64,000 nucleotides of DNA from Galeopsis tetrahit. Its lineage: Eukaryota > Streptophyta > Magnoliopsida > Lamiales > Lamiaceae. Where the stretch lies: assembly GCA_963675135.1 (NCBI GenBank), contig OY776121.1, forward strand, positions 72,060,265 through 72,124,264. The letters are read 5' to 3'. Shown piece by piece: positions 32,260 through 44,683 of the stretch (position 1 is the stretch's first letter; every line of letters starts with the position of its first letter). The notes beneath the pieces are model-generated. The model saw only the letters and a program-made list of their open reading frames with translations. It ran no database searches and was not told the DNA's origin. A program made the translations under genes and the position numbers.

Positions 32260-33750
32260 ATGGAGCAACAAACTACAGTTATAATAGTTGGTGCAGGCCC
32301 CGCTGGTTTAGCAACATCCGCATGTCTAAACCTGCAAAACATTCCCAATATTGTTTTGGAAAAAGACGACTGCTACGCTTCGCTATGGCGAAAAAGGGCC
32401 TACGACAGATTAAAGCTTCACTTAGCTAAGGAGTTCTGCCAACTTCCCTACTTGTCATTTCCTTCCAATGCACCAACCTACATTCCCAGACGCGGCTTCA
32501 TCCGCTACCTCGATAACTATGTTTCCAAATTTGACATCAAACCCTTGTTCCAACGCGCTGTTATATCGGCCACGTTCATACAAGAGGATGGAAATTGGGC
32601 CGTGGTGGCCGAGAATGCAATCTCTGGGATGAGAGAGACGTACGTGTCTAGGTTTTTGGTGGTCGCCACAGGGGAGAATAGCGAGGTTTATGTCCCTCCA
32701 ATTCCAGGCCTGGATTCCTTCAACGGGGAGGTGATGCATTCGAGTCAGTACAAAAATGGCGACAAGTTTGGGGAAAATCGAGTGTTGGTTGTGGGGAGTG
32801 GAAATTCGGGCATGGAAATCGCCCTGGATTTGTCCGAATGGGGTGCTAAGACTTCTATTGTTGTTCCTAGTCCAGTAAGTTTTTTTTTTTTTTTTTTAAT
32901 TATTGAAAATTAATAATTGATTGAATAATTAAGTAAATGGTTTGAGCTGCTGCAGGTACATGTTGTTAATGAGGAAATGGTTAGAGTCGGAATGAGCTTA
33001 TTGCGATGGTTGCCGATAAATGTGGTGGATAATGTTGTACTGGCGATGTGTAAATGGAAGTATGGAAACCTTAGTAGTTATGGCATCATAAGACCGAGCA
33101 AGGGACCCTTCTATTTGAAAAAGGAAACTGGCAGATCTCCCGTTCTTGATGTCGGAACAATTGATAAAATCCGAGCAAATCAAATTAAGGTGCGTACATG
33201 CACCTCTATATATTTTATTTTACTAGTGCAAAACACGCGTAATATATATATGATCGAGTTTGAAGAAAATTTTAATTAATTAATTTCTTTTCATTATATT
33301 AATACTTGAATGTAATATATTTGGCAGGTTTTCCCATCAATCAAAAAGGTTGCTGGAAATGATGTTTATTTTAACGATGGGCGGATTAAGGGCTTCAATG
33401 CCATTGTACTTGCCACCGGTTACAGAAGCACTGTACTAAAATGGCTTAAGGTACAACTTTCAATTTTTAATTTTTTTTAAAGGCAAAAAATATTGTTATT
33501 TTAAATTTTATTTCAAAAATAAAAATTTATGACACACCAAAAATTGAACCTTTTCCAACTAATTTATATGCAGGATGATGGAGGGCTTTTTGGTAAAGAT
33601 GGGATGCCCAGAAATAGTGCTCCAAATCATTGGAAAGGAGAGGGGGGACTTTACTGTGCTGGATTTTCAAGGGCTGGATTATTTGGAATTTCTAATGATG
33701 CTAAAGCCATAGCAAGTGATGTAAAAGCACTTTTAAATAATCACTTCTAG
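32260..33750 (+). CDS. YUC: YUCCA-type flavin-containing monooxygenase (indole-3-pyruvate to IAA)
   Basis: It catalyses the NADPH- and O2-dependent conversion of indole-3-pyruvate to indole-3-acetic acid, the last step of the main auxin pathway. The four exons are 32260-32874, 32956-33189, 33328-33450 and 33574-33750, all in phase 0 with GT-AG borders. The product is 382 aa. The FAD site is GAGPAG (residues 11-16), the FMO motif FNGEVMHSSQY (154-164), the NADPH site GSGNSG (179-184), and LATGYR follows at 311-316. There is no membrane segment. The short length and N-terminus without an extension fit the YUC10/YUC11 subgroup (seed-expressed in Arabidopsis), but that placement is an inference. 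No disabling mutation is seen. It is the only intact non-transposon enzyme gene in the window, with a MITE upstream and element D starting 986 bp after its stop. Confidence 0.93.
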
Positions 33751-33886
33751 GTGTGCTAGCTAGCTTGAATGTACATGTCATTTTACTCTTTCATTTTCAA
33801 TTTTTATGAAAATGTAGAGTCTTTTTTTTTGTATCATTATGAAGAAGGAGATAGTGATTCTTCTAGACCTGAACACTAATATAGTT

Positions 33887-34195
33887 AGATTATAGTTAAA
33901 GTGATTGGTCTGTCTTGAAAATAAGAGGGTGGTTGGACATTATTTTTTGTTTTGTTTTTAATATTTATAGGATTAAATTGAATTTTGTTAATTTTTTTTT
34001 TAATCAGTCAAAAAGATTTAAATTGCACTTAGAATATAAGGGGTATTCCAACCCATAACAATATTTCTAGCATTACAACGGAAAAGATACATGAAGAAAT
34101 TGAATTTGTATTGTTTTAATATTTTTTTAAACAAATTACTCATTCCATTCGTCTATAAGCTTTCTGATACTTTAGATTATAGAGATTAATTGCCA
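33887..34195. repeat. Dispersed repeat R1, copy 2
   Basis: Matches 16180-16500. Here it is followed directly by the LINE-like fragment. Confidence 0.8.
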
Positions 34196-34375
34196 ATTCA
34201 AGTTCCTCCAAGCCTATTCTTTATTTATGACAATACGCCCTCTAAGGAAATTTGTGATTTCAGTGGATCCTCCTGATCAACGATGATCACATTAATTTCT
34301 TCACCAGTCAATGATTTTTTTTGTTTTTGTTGTAACTCGCTCAGTGCATCAGCCATTGTTGAAAAAATCCACACA
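34196..34375 (-). pseudogene. LINE ORF1-like fragment, copy 2
   Basis: The - strand reads MADALSELQQKQKKSLTGEE, then INVIIVDQED and ISLEGVLS before a stop. This resembles the first about 45 residues of plant L1-type ORF1 proteins. It corresponds to 18995-19165 with better preservation. No downstream zinc knuckle or RT is attached. Confidence 0.4.
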
Positions 34376-34736
34376 AAATTTGCGACGATTTTTGCGACGA
34401 AAATATAATTCATCTAAAATTTGTTACAATTTTCTTAATATGCATAAATATTTAATTTATGTCATAATATAAACAAATGAACCTCCTAGCTCAATTGTCA
34501 AAATGCCACACAAAGTACCTTGAGGTCGCAGATTCGATACCCAGTGGGCGCAAATTACAAAAAAAAATGTCGGGCCAAGTCCATTCTGGGTGGGGTACAT
34601 TTCGTATTCAGGTCGGATTAGACACTATTTTTTGGAAAAATTGAGAGGGCGAATTATGTCACAAATCCTAAAAATTAAATAATAACAAAAAAAAAATTTG
34701 CAAACATTTACGACCATCTCTTTTTTGACGAGTTAA
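34376..34736. repeat. Composite repeat copy 3, left part (interrupted by element D)
   Basis: TTTGCGACG-rich sequence and a SINE, ending at GTTAA (34732-34736), the target site of element D. The other half resumes at 63671. Confidence 0.75.
34478..34633 (+). mobile_element. tRNA-derived SINE, copy 3
   Basis: A box TAGCTCAATTG, B box GATTCGATACC, and a body with TTCTGGGTGGGGTACATTTCG, as in the other two copies. Confidence 0.6.
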
Positions 34737-35034
34737 TGATAATAGAATCAAGGTTAATCAGATGGCAACATGGAATGAAATGGTGGAGAAGCATACACAT
34801 GATAAAAGCAAAGAGTACGTGATGAAAACAAAAAAATCATAAAAGCATCTTGGTTGTTATAATTGTCTTGTAGTGTAACAAATAGAATAGTGCCAGCTGT
34901 CCTCCTTTGTATGCTATATATGTACGCAGAAATCAGATGAAAGGAGTATGAAAACAAAAATTCCATTAATGAGTAATATCTTCTCCCATCACAATGCCTT
35001 TTTCAACTTTCATGCTTTTGGATGATTTTCATCA
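34737..35034 (+). repeat. Element D 5' LTR (298 bp)
   Basis: TGATAATAGAATC...TTTTCATCA. TATATA is at 34915-34920. It matches 63374-63670. Confidence 0.95.
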
Positions 35035-35046
35035 TGGTATCAGAGC
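35035..35046 (+). other. Element D primer binding site (tRNA-iMet)
   Basis: TGGTATCAGAGC immediately follows the LTR. Confidence 0.95.
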
Positions 35047-35113
35047 TGCAGGATAAAACCTGTAGCCTCTGTACCTTTCCCGTTTGAATATCAATCCTTC
35101 TTTATCACCATTA

Positions 35114-35265
35114 ATGGCAGATTCCACAACAAGCAATAAAATTGATGGAGTACAACCATTAACTCCATTATCTCACTTTCATATTCCTTTTCATCATCTT
35201 ATTTCTATCAAGCTCACGGAAGACAACTATCTTATATGGAGGCAGCAAGTTCTTGCAGCTGTGAA
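35114..35265 (+). pseudogene. gag: Element D gag, piece 1
   Basis: It starts ATGGCAGATTCC and carries the Ale-type Gag N-terminus with ISIKLTEDNYLIWRQQVLAA. It is cut by the solo LTR at 35266 and the frame resumes at 37802. Confidence 0.85.
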
Positions 35266-37796
35266 TGTAACGACCCCAAAGATTTTAAAAGAATAAACAT
35301 ATATTTTTTTTTTTAAATAGGGTGTAAGGGGCATTACTACGCTTGAAAATAACCTAATAATTTAAATGAATGCAACCATCCAAACCAAGGTGATCACCAC
35401 CAAAACCCTCAAAATAATTAAGAAGTGACAACAGCGGAAGTAAAGCAACAAGTAAGGTCCTTAAGGATTTGCCTTACAATAAAATACTACAATTTCAAAT
35501 AGTCATCCAAAATAAAATTTTAAATTTCAAAAGATATGAATTAAAGGGGTGCACTTTCGAGATCGAGTGCTCACATCCACCTTCAATCCTCCCGAACGTT
35601 CCCACCTGAAAGTGGAAGGGGTGAGCATTTGAAAAATACTCAGTGGGTTCACTCAACACCCACTCGAATATCATACAATCTACCATAATAAAGGTTAACC
35701 ATGGGAATCAATGTATATGATAAACATAAATTTGAGATTCATTACTCTCAATCATGACATTAAGTCACATAGCGACAACTCAAATCACAACCTTCACGTA
35801 TCATCAATCATATGTTAACCATGCAATACGTTCAACATCGTGTTTTATATTAATAAATAGTGATAGTTAAAATATAATACACGTAAGAGCACATCAATCT
35901 TGTTGGGGCACGCTTTACCCCGCTCGAGCATCTTGTTCGGGAGCTACCCGAATGTGATCTTTCGATCAAATCTTGGAACGGTGTTACCCGTAATCTTATC
36001 ATAGCTAGTATGGTTATTATCCGTATACCATACATCTTGCACGGTCTTGACCGTATATCATATATCTTCACGTTTGAAACGTGCATGTATGAAAATATTC
36101 ATGTAACATACTTCTTCACATATGGACATGCATAATCATAAGCATTTATGTATCCATAGAACATACTTAACACAAGTGAACATGTCTAATATCAAATATC
36201 CATAAAACATATATTCCACAAGTGAACATGAACATATTTATACACAAATTCACATAGGACATTTAATACAATAAATCACATGATATATAAAGTAGGCATT
36301 GTAAAAGTCAACGAGAGTTACCCCACCTATTAGCTTGGAAGTTAAACGGTATCCTCCCCTCTTAGTTCCAAGTCCTTTCCCACTTCTCGTTCCTTAAATC
36401 CTACAATAATATTTCTACCACTTAGTCCTTAGTTTAAGATTAACAATAATCATAGTCTAAGTGTATGTGGTTGTGGTAGTGTACTTAAAAGAAGTAGAAA
36501 TGTTGGTCAAACATAGAAATTAAAGGATTTAGGAAAAGAATGCATTCTCGTAAAAGTTTAAGGACTGAAAGGAAGATTTAAATAATCTGAAAGTTCAATA
36601 TTTTAATGAAAAACAGTAGTTTTCAAAATTTGGGATTAAATGCCACTGATTTCATTCAAAATGGATGAAAAACGAACATTTTATGTGCATTTGAAGTTCT
36701 AGGACCATTGTTGCAATTTTCTGAAAAATCTGTGGCTTTTTCGTAAATAAAAACAGTGCATTTTCGTAAATAATAAAAGTGCATTTACCAGCTGGAAATA
36801 TATTTGACTTGGGCCAAAATGAAAATTCGAAAAATAACGTTTTAACCCAAGATACAAATTTATCTACAAAACACAACTCATAGTTTCATACCTCAATATA
36901 TTCAACCCCACAACTCATACCTCCACCACCTACCGGAAAAAGCTCCGGCAAGGTGGTCCACCAATAAAACAGGCAGCGTACCGATGGAGAGTCGTCGGAA
37001 AATGGGAGAGAGAGAGAGTATGAAAGTGAGAAGGAAAATAAAGTAGATCTAAAAGTTTTCAAACACTTTGACTGGACATAACTGGAGTTTTATAACTTTG
37101 ATTTAAAAACTAAAATATTTTCTGGAAAGCTTATGAAAATAGCTTTCAAACAAGACCGAAAACATAAAAATCGGACTTATGTACTGAAAGTTATGGCCTA
37201 AGGAACAAGTTCCGACTATAAGGGTTTTAACCCTTTTTTGACCAGCCATAACTGGAGATCTAAAACCCCGATTGAGAATCGGAAAAGTGTTCCAGAAAGC
37301 TCTCGACGAGATCTTTCCAACGGTGCTGGCCGATCAATGATCGGACGTCGTAAAGTTGGCCGGAATTTAGAAGGAAGCTGAAGTGTGTGTGGGTAAAGTG
37401 TGTGTCTTGAGTGTGTCTTGAGTGTGAAGTAAGATTCTTACCCTAATGTGAAGTGCCAAAAATGTGCAGAAATTCTGAAGGTGACTATTTATAAGGTGCA
37501 AAATGCTCTAGGGTTTCCTTAGTGGGCCATAAGAATGGGCCTTGTCTTAATATTTTTGTTTGGGCCCTTTCTTATATTATTTTAAGACCACTTCTTATAT
37601 CAAATCAATCCTTAATTAATAACTTAACTAGTCTTATGCCATCCACCAACATTAATCTTGCTACCATTAGTAAAATAATAATTTAATAGGTTATTAACAT
37701 TTAATATTATGCAAATTTCACATAATTATGATAAATCACATAATTTCACATAAACAAATATAAGGGTTCAATTCATGAGATTTTTGGGTTCTTACA
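35266..37796 (+). mobile_element. Solo LTR, 2531 bp, probably Ty3/gypsy-type
   Basis: It starts TGTAACGACCCC and ends GGGTTCTTACA, with target duplication GTGAA at 35261-35265 and 37797-37801. There is no internal coding region. The TGTAACGACCC/GGGTT-TTACA ends and the length are typical of plant gypsy LTRs. The insert interrupts element D gag. The strand is set by the TG...CA ends together with the family-like terminal words. Confidence 0.85.
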
Positions 37797-37801
37797 GTGA
37801 A

Positions 37802-37951
37802 GGCTTATGGTCTTGAAGGATACCTTAATAACTCAAATAAATGCCCATCTTCCACCATTGACAACACGTCTGAAGAAGAAGGTACACCAAATCCTGAATT
37901 TTTGCTATGGAATAGGCAAGATCAATTACTAGTTTCTTGGTTGTTATCTTC
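37802..37951 (+). pseudogene. gag: Element D gag, piece 2
   Basis: It continues Gag in frame (GYLNNSNKC, then EFLLWNRQDQLLVSWLLSS). It is cut by element E at TCTTC and resumes at 47209. Confidence 0.85.
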
Positions 37952-38412
37952 TGTGAGTGTTATCTCATAATCTCAAAATCAGCACAGTAAACTACTGAGC
38001 TGATAGGATCAGATAAGATGACTTAGGCCTTATCAGATGAGTTGAAGGGTTTCAATCAGATGAGAAGGTGATGCTTAGAGTTCAGCACAGTTGGGATCAG
38101 CACAGTAAGATCAGCACAGTACTGGACTAAGATCAGTACTTCAGCAGACTGGACTAAGATCAGTACTTCAGCAGAGTAGATCAGCTCAGTACCAGATCAG
38201 CACAGTACTTGGGTCAGCACAGTACCAGGTCAGCACAGTACTTGGGTCAGCACAGTACTTGGTCAGTGCAGTTAAGATCAGCACAGTATGAAGTCTATCA
38301 GAAGAGTTAGCTTTTGATCATCAGAACAGAAGAGTTGAGTATCAGAACACTAAGTAGTGATCTGATCTTTATGGACAAGTCTTCTGGTTCGAAGTTAGTT
38401 AGTTTAACTAAC

Positions 38413-40057
38413 TGTTGGTCCCTGAGACGAGTGTAAGATCAGCTGACTTGATGTCTGCTGATTGTGTGGAAAATAAACTAACTCTTCAAAGTAACTAGTC
38501 CGCTGATTTCACTAGGGGCCTAGGACTAGTTAGTCGACTGATTAATTACTTATCGGAGTTAAGTGCGGAATTGTAGTGTGCCCATAAATATTATACTCGT
38601 CTATTGTTTAAATACAGTGTGTAAAACATTTTATGCACAAATATGTATGTAAAGACTTGAAATGTAAAGTGCAGAATGTAAATAACACATTGATTTATAG
38701 TGGTTCGGATATACGTTCCTACGTCCACTCTCACGTCCTAACGTGATGTTTAATCCCTTTAATTTACCCAAAATTACAAGGGCCTTGACCTTTATAGTCC
38801 CAAGGGTAGGACTTTGAGATCTGAGCCGTCCTAACAGCTACGGTCTCCACAAGTGATTGTAAGCACTTGCACTTCCCCACAAGTGATTGTAAGCACTTGC
38901 ACTTGCACTCCACAAGTGATATAGAGCACTTGGACTCTTTACAGTGATAAACACTCAACTTGACTTCTATGGTTTTATGGTAGAAGGTGGGTTTTGTGTA
39001 TATGAACTAGGTGAGAATTTCCCTTACAATCTGTTTTAGCCTCATGCTAGGATTGGGAAATTCTCTCTAAGCTATGGATATATATGAGTGGTTGCACTGG
39101 CTTAGATGGTATGAGTTCACTCACTGGGGATGAGGTGATGCTTGTTGAATCTTCATGAACGATCTTCTTGAGCTCTTCTTATTTCTTGACTTTAAGCACT
39201 TTGCTCGACCTCTGCATCTCACACCTCTTCACTCCAAATGATGTAAGAACTGAACTCATTTATATAGTGTTGAGTTTGAATGTTACCGTTGGATGATGGC
39301 ATTCAAAACTCCACTAATTCGGGAATTGTCAATCTCTTGATTTGATATGATTGAATATTACCATTGTCATGTAATTTCAATCATATCTTTGACTTTCCTT
39401 TCTTGTGCGTATCTTGTCAATCCTTGACTTCAACTCTGATTGGCCTTCCTTTAATTGAGTAAGAAGACTTCTACTCTGCTGGTAAGAAGACTTCACTCTG
39501 CTGGTAAGAAGACTTCTACTCTGCTGGTATAAGAAGACTTCTACTCTGCTGGTATAAGAAGACTTCTCTTTGCTGTCTTTACTCAGCTGTCTTTACACAA
39601 CTGCTGTTTCTTCTCAGCTGCTGTCTTTACTCAGCTGGCTTTACACAGCTGCTGTTTCTTCTCAGCTGCTGTCTCTACTCTGCTGTCTTTACTCAGCTGG
39701 CTTTACACAGCTGCTGTTTCTTCTCAGCTGCTGTCTTTACTCTGCTGTCTTTACTCAGCTGGCTTTACACAGCTGCTGTTTCTTCTCAGCTGCTGTCTTT
39801 ACTCTGCTGTCTTTACTCAGCTGGTTGTAAGATGACTTCTACTCAGCTGATGTAAGACGACTTCTACTCAGCTGATGTAAGGTGACTTCTGGTCTTGGTC
39901 TTCTCTTCTCTTCTTGAGCATTGACATGTCTTCTCTTCTAACCAGAGTCCTATCTATTACAAGATGTATAATAAAGTTGTCTATACAATACAACTTATCC
40001 TATTACATGTTTGATTTGGTTTATCAAAACTAAACTAGGGATATTCATATCCCAACA
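38413..40057 (+). mobile_element. Solo LTR G1 (1645 bp) in the 5' LTR of element E
   Basis: TGTTGGTCCC...ATATCCCAACA with target duplication CTAAC at 38408-38412 and 40058-40062. It belongs to the same family as G2. The TGTTGG/CCAACA ends match SIRE-type LTRs. It contains an expanded array (39471-39900) of CTGCTGGTAAGAAGACTT and CAGCTGCTGTCTTTACTC units. Confidence 0.9.
39471..39900. repeat. Tandem CAGCTG-rich array in solo LTR G1
   Basis: TACTCTGCTGGTATAAGAAGACTT is repeated about four times, then TTTACACAGCTGCTGTTTCTTCT plus CAGCTGCTGTCTTTACTC about three to four times. G2 has a much shorter version at 49440-49590, which accounts for most of the length difference. Confidence 0.85.
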
Positions 40058-40536
40058 CTAACAGTTTTACAGTTACAACTACTTGAGGGCATAACTACCA
40101 TTTCAGTTGGGCAATAACAGAGCACATGGGTTGTTACAAACGGTTGCAAACGGTTGATAACTACTCAAAACAGTTCCTAACAGCAGCAACTACCTTTGGT
40201 CTTTATATACTCTTGTTTGTGTACATTGTAAAGGTTGATTTTTGGATGAGAGATTTAGTACGTTATTGTATTCTTTGAGTTGTGTGAGTTCACGAGTGAA
40301 GTGAGGAAATATCCAATTCCGAGTGAATGAGTGTGTAAACATTCTTTATCAATCAAAGAAGTACTAGTCTGGTCCAATGGATGTAGATCACATTGATCGA
40401 ACCACTTAAATCCTTGTGTGCTGTTTGTCTCGTTGATTACTTTTCTGAATTACTATCCTTGAGCAATTATTTCTTCTATATTCAAGTGTTCTAATTAGTT
40501 GGAGACGTCTAACCGATCGGAATCATCTTGACAAAT

Positions 40537-40552
40537 TGGCGTCGTCTGTGGG
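40537..40552 (+). other. Element E primer binding site
   Basis: TGGCGTCGTCTGTGGG, one base off element B's TGGCGCCGT. Asp-tRNA-like and weakened. Confidence 0.5.
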
Positions 40553-40577
40553 AAATTGAAGTAGCTGCAGATCTAAG

Positions 40578-43500
40578 ATGGGGAATTCTACCAAGTACAA
40601 CATAGAGAAGTTTACAGGCACAGGAGATTTTGGGCTGTGGAAGGCCAAGATGCAGGCCCTCCTTGAACAACAAGGATTATTCGAGGCCCTCGAAGAATCC
40701 GAAGAGATTGCAGAAGAATCTGCAACAGCTGCGGATGAAAGGAGCAAGTTGCTCAGGAAAGCTCAAAGCACGATCCTACTCTGCCTTGGAGATAAGGTCT
40801 TGAGGGAGGTTGCTAAAGAGAAGTCAGCGAAGGAGGTTTGGGATAAGCTTGAGAAGCTATATATGGTGAAAACTCTTGCTAACCGACTCTATTCGAAGCA
40901 GAAGCTGTATGCCTTTAGAATGGGAGATGACAAACCCATTACGGAGCAGCTAGATGAGTTCAACAAGATTCTTGATGATCTGGAGAATTTGGATGTCAAG
41001 TTAGAGGAAGAGGATAAGGCTCTGATCTTGTTGAGTGCTCTGCCTAAGTCCTTTGAAATCCTAAAGGATACCATCTTGTATGGTAGAAAGGAAGCAATCA
41101 CATTGGAGGATGTGATCTTGGCTGTCAAGTCCAAGCTATTGCATAATAAGACATCTCAAGGAGATAAAAGTAGCAGTGAGGAAGGATTGGCAATCAAGGG
41201 AGGTCAGAAGAAGTCTGTCTCCAAGAAGGGGTCTAGTCAACCCAAAGGAGCTGATAAGGGAAAATCAGCAGTGTTAAATCAAGGGGAAGTAGTGTGCCAC
41301 CACTGCAACAAACCTGGGCACTTTAAGAGTACTTGTTACAAGTACAAACAGCTTATGAGAAAATCTGGTCCTAAGAACCCTGTTGATAAGAATCAAGCAA
41401 ATCAAACCCAAGATGATAAGGAGCAGAAAGGCTATGAGTCAGCTCAGTCCCTATCCATCACTTCCACTAAAGAGCAGCAAGATTGGATTTTTGATTCAGG
41501 GTGTTCTTTCCACATGACTCCAAGAAGAGAGTGGTTTCATGATTTTAAGCATCAGAATGGAGGTTCTGTGTTGTTAGGGAATGATCACACTTGCAAAGTC
41601 AGAGGTGAAGGTACAGTACACTTGAAGATGTATGATGGAGTAATGAGGATTCTCAAGAGGGTCAGGTATGTTCCTGAACTCAAGAGAAATTTGATATCTC
41701 TTGGTATGTTGGATTCATTGGGCTATAAATTCCAGTCAGAAGATGGAGAGCTCAGAGTTTCAAAGGGGAAGCTTACTGTTCTTAAAGGTGAGAGAAGAAA
41801 TGATCTCTTCTTTCTTAAGGGGGGGGGAACAGTTATTGGCAGATCAGATGTGGCAAGGGTGCAAGATAACTCAATGTTGTGGCACAGAAGATTAGGTCAT
41901 GTAGGAGAGAAGGGCCTACTTGAGCTAAGTAAGCAAGGATTGCTATGTGGTGACAAGATCACAAAGCTTGATTTGTGTGAGCACTGCATTCTTGGGAAAT
42001 CCAAGAGATTGAAGTCTGGGAAGAGTTCACACTTTACCAAAGGAATTTTGGACTATGTCCATTCAGATTTATGGGGGCCAACTAGGAATCAGACCAGAAG
42101 TGGTGGGAGATACTTCATGTCTATCATAGATGACTACTCAAGAAAGGTATGGATCACTATCCTGAAATCCAAGTCAGAAGCATTTGAAAATTTTAATGAA
42201 TGGCTCACTGAGGTGGAGAACATTTCTGGAAAGAATCTAAAGCATTTGAGAACTGATAATGGGCTGGAGTTCATATCAGAAGAGTTCAATGTTTTCTGCA
42301 AGAAGAAGGGTATAGTGAGGCATAGAACAGTACCAGGTACACCTCAGCAGAATGGAGTAGCTGAGAGAATGAACCAGACTTTACTTGAGAGAGTTAGATT
42401 CATGTTGAGCAGCTCTGGATATTGCCTAAAGTATTTTGGGGAGAAGCAGTGTCAATAGCAGCCTATTTGATAAACAAAAGCCCTTCCTCATCTGTGCAAT
42501 TTAAAACCCCAGAAGAGTTATGGTCTGGCCATGCAGCTGAGTACAGTAATTTGAAGGTGTATGGTTGTTCAGCATATGCACATGTCAAGTAAGATAAGCT
42601 TGAGCCTCGAGCCTTGAAGTGTGTGTTCATAGGATATCCTTCAAGAGTGAAAGGATACAGATTGTGGTGCCTAGAAGCTGGAATGCAGAAGTGTATTATC
42701 AGCAGAGATGTAACTTTTGATGAGAATAGAATGTCATTGAAAGAGGAGGCAAGCTCCAGTACAGCACACAACAAACCAGATGAGACACAGGTGGAGGTGG
42801 AGCATGGTGACATCAGAACACTAACTGAAGAGCAGATTGATCCAGATGAGGAGGAGAATACTCATAGTGATACTGAGCTTCATGACTATCAGCTGACTAG
42901 GGACAGAACCAGAAGAGAAGTCCACCCACCTCAGAGGTATGGTCAAGCTGACATAGTATCATTTGCATTATGTGCAGCTCTTGAGGTGGAGTCTTTGGAG
43001 CCTAAAACTTACACAGAAGCCATAAACTGCCATGACAAAGAGAAGTGGTTAGTTGCTATGGAGGAAGAACTGTTATCTCTTAACAAGAACCAGACTTGGG
43101 AGATTGTTGAGAGGCCTAAGAACAAGAAACTTGTTGGGTGTAAGTGGATCTACAAGAAAAAGGTGGAGGCTCAGAGAGGTGGCAAGATTAGGTACAAGGC
43201 AAGACTTGTAGCTAAAGGATTTACACAGAAAGAAGGTATTGACTTTAATGAAATCTTCTCACCTGTTGTAAAGCATTGTAGCATCAGAATCTTGTTGGCT
43301 ATGGTTGCTCAATATGAATTGGAGCTGCATCAGATGGATGTGACCACAACATTTCTTCATGGGACTTTAGATGAGAAGATCTACATGAAAATACCAGAAG
43401 GGTTGGACATAGAAGATGGAGAAGACAAAGTGTGCTTACTCAGAAAATCACTCTATGGCCTCAAACAAAGCCCTAGACAATGGTACTTGAGGTTTGATGA

Positions 43501-44554
43501 GTACATTTGCTCAGTTGGTTTTGCAAGAAGCTTGTATGACAGTTGTGTTTACTTCAGGAGAGTTGGGAGTTCAGTTACCTATCTTCTGCTGTATGTAGAT
43601 GATATGTTTATAGCTGGGGAGTATATTAACAGTATCAATCAGGTTAAGGAGATGCTCAAAAGGGAGTTTGAGATGAAAGTTCTTGGTGAAGCTAAAATGA
43701 TTCTTGGGATGGAGATCAGTAGAGTTGAGGGAGCAATTCAGCTTAGTCAGCCTACCTATCCGAGGAAGGTGTTAGAGAGATTCAGGATGAATCAAGCTAA
43801 GTCAGTTTCTACACCAATTGGTCAGCATCAGAAGCTATCCAATCAGACGTGTCCCAAGAACAGCCAAGAAAGAGCTCAGATGAGTAAGGTTCCTTATGCC
43901 AGTGCAGTAGGGAGTTTAATGTATGCTATGGTGTGTTGTAGACTAGATTTAACTCATGCAATGAGTGTAATCAGCAGATACATGAGTGATCCAGGCTTAA
44001 GTCATTGGGAGACAATTAAGTGGGTCATGAGATATGTTCTAGGATCAGCTGAGAAAGGTCTGAAATTTCAGAAGATATCAGATGAGGGAGAAGCACTTGT
44101 GGAATATGTTGATGCCGACTATGCAGCCAATGTAGACACAAGAAAGTCCTTGACAGGGTATGTATTCACCTTATTTGGTACATCTATATCATGGAGGTCA
44201 ATACATCAGTCCGTAGTTGCATTATCTACTACAGAATCAAAATATGTAGCCTTGACTGCAGCAGTAAAGGAGAGCATGTGGCTTAGGGGGATCTTGAAGG
44301 ATTTTGGTATATCACAAAGAAGTGTGATTGTCTTCTGTGATAACCAAAGTGCAATACATCTTGCAAAGCATCAGGGGTATCATGAGAGAACTAAACATAT
44401 AGATGTAAAGCTGTACTTTGTAAGAGATATTGTAGAGAAGGGGGTGGTCCAGGTAGTGAAGATGGCTACAGAGGAGAACCCTGCTGATGCGTTCACTAAG
44501 GCATTGCCAAAAGAGAAGTTTGGCTTGTGTCTTAGACTTATTGGACTGCATTAA
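40578..44554 (+). pseudogene. gag-pol: Element E gag-pol polyprotein with frameshift and stop
   Basis: It opens with the same MGNSTKYNIEKF Gag as element B. The zinc knuckle is complete (CHHCNKPGHFKSTC). The protease is WIFDSGCSFHMT, and integrase runs to about 42420. A 2-bp insertion there (GGATATTGCC versus GGATTGCC in B) shifts the frame and the first frame ends near 42458. In the second frame a TAA at 42590-42592 (CAA in B) precedes an open stretch 42614-44554 with RT (LLLYVDDMFIAG) and RNase H (DADYAANVDTRKS). RT and RNase H are otherwise intact. A G run at about 41820 is three bases longer than in B, adding one Gly without a shift. The lesions differ from B's, so both copies decayed independently. 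Confidence 0.9.
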
Positions 44555-44683
44555 TTCCTCTGAGGAGAAGGCTACTGTTCTTGTGGCAGAAGATCAGTAG
44601 TGGAGGCTATTCTTTGAGGAGAATAGTGTTGGTGTTTTTGTTTTGGTGGAGATTAGTTCGATTATGAGCTAAAGGTGGAGAAT

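Larger units (their letters stand above)
37952..40533 (+). repeat. Element E 5' LTR, interrupted by solo LTR G1
   Basis: Two parts, 37952-38412 and 40063-40533, match the inverse of element B's LTR. The motif block GATCAGCACAGTA is at 38090-38290. The TATA box is in TTTATATAC near 40203. Confidence 0.9.

Noticed and set aside
35850..36086. Small ORFs inside the 2.5-kb solo LTR
   Set aside because: Noncoding LTR sequence with chance frames.
39570..39830. Leu/Ser/Cys-rich ORF that looks like a membrane protein
   Set aside because: It is the translation of the CAGCTG tandem array in a solo LTR; the same artefact occurs at 49311-49626.
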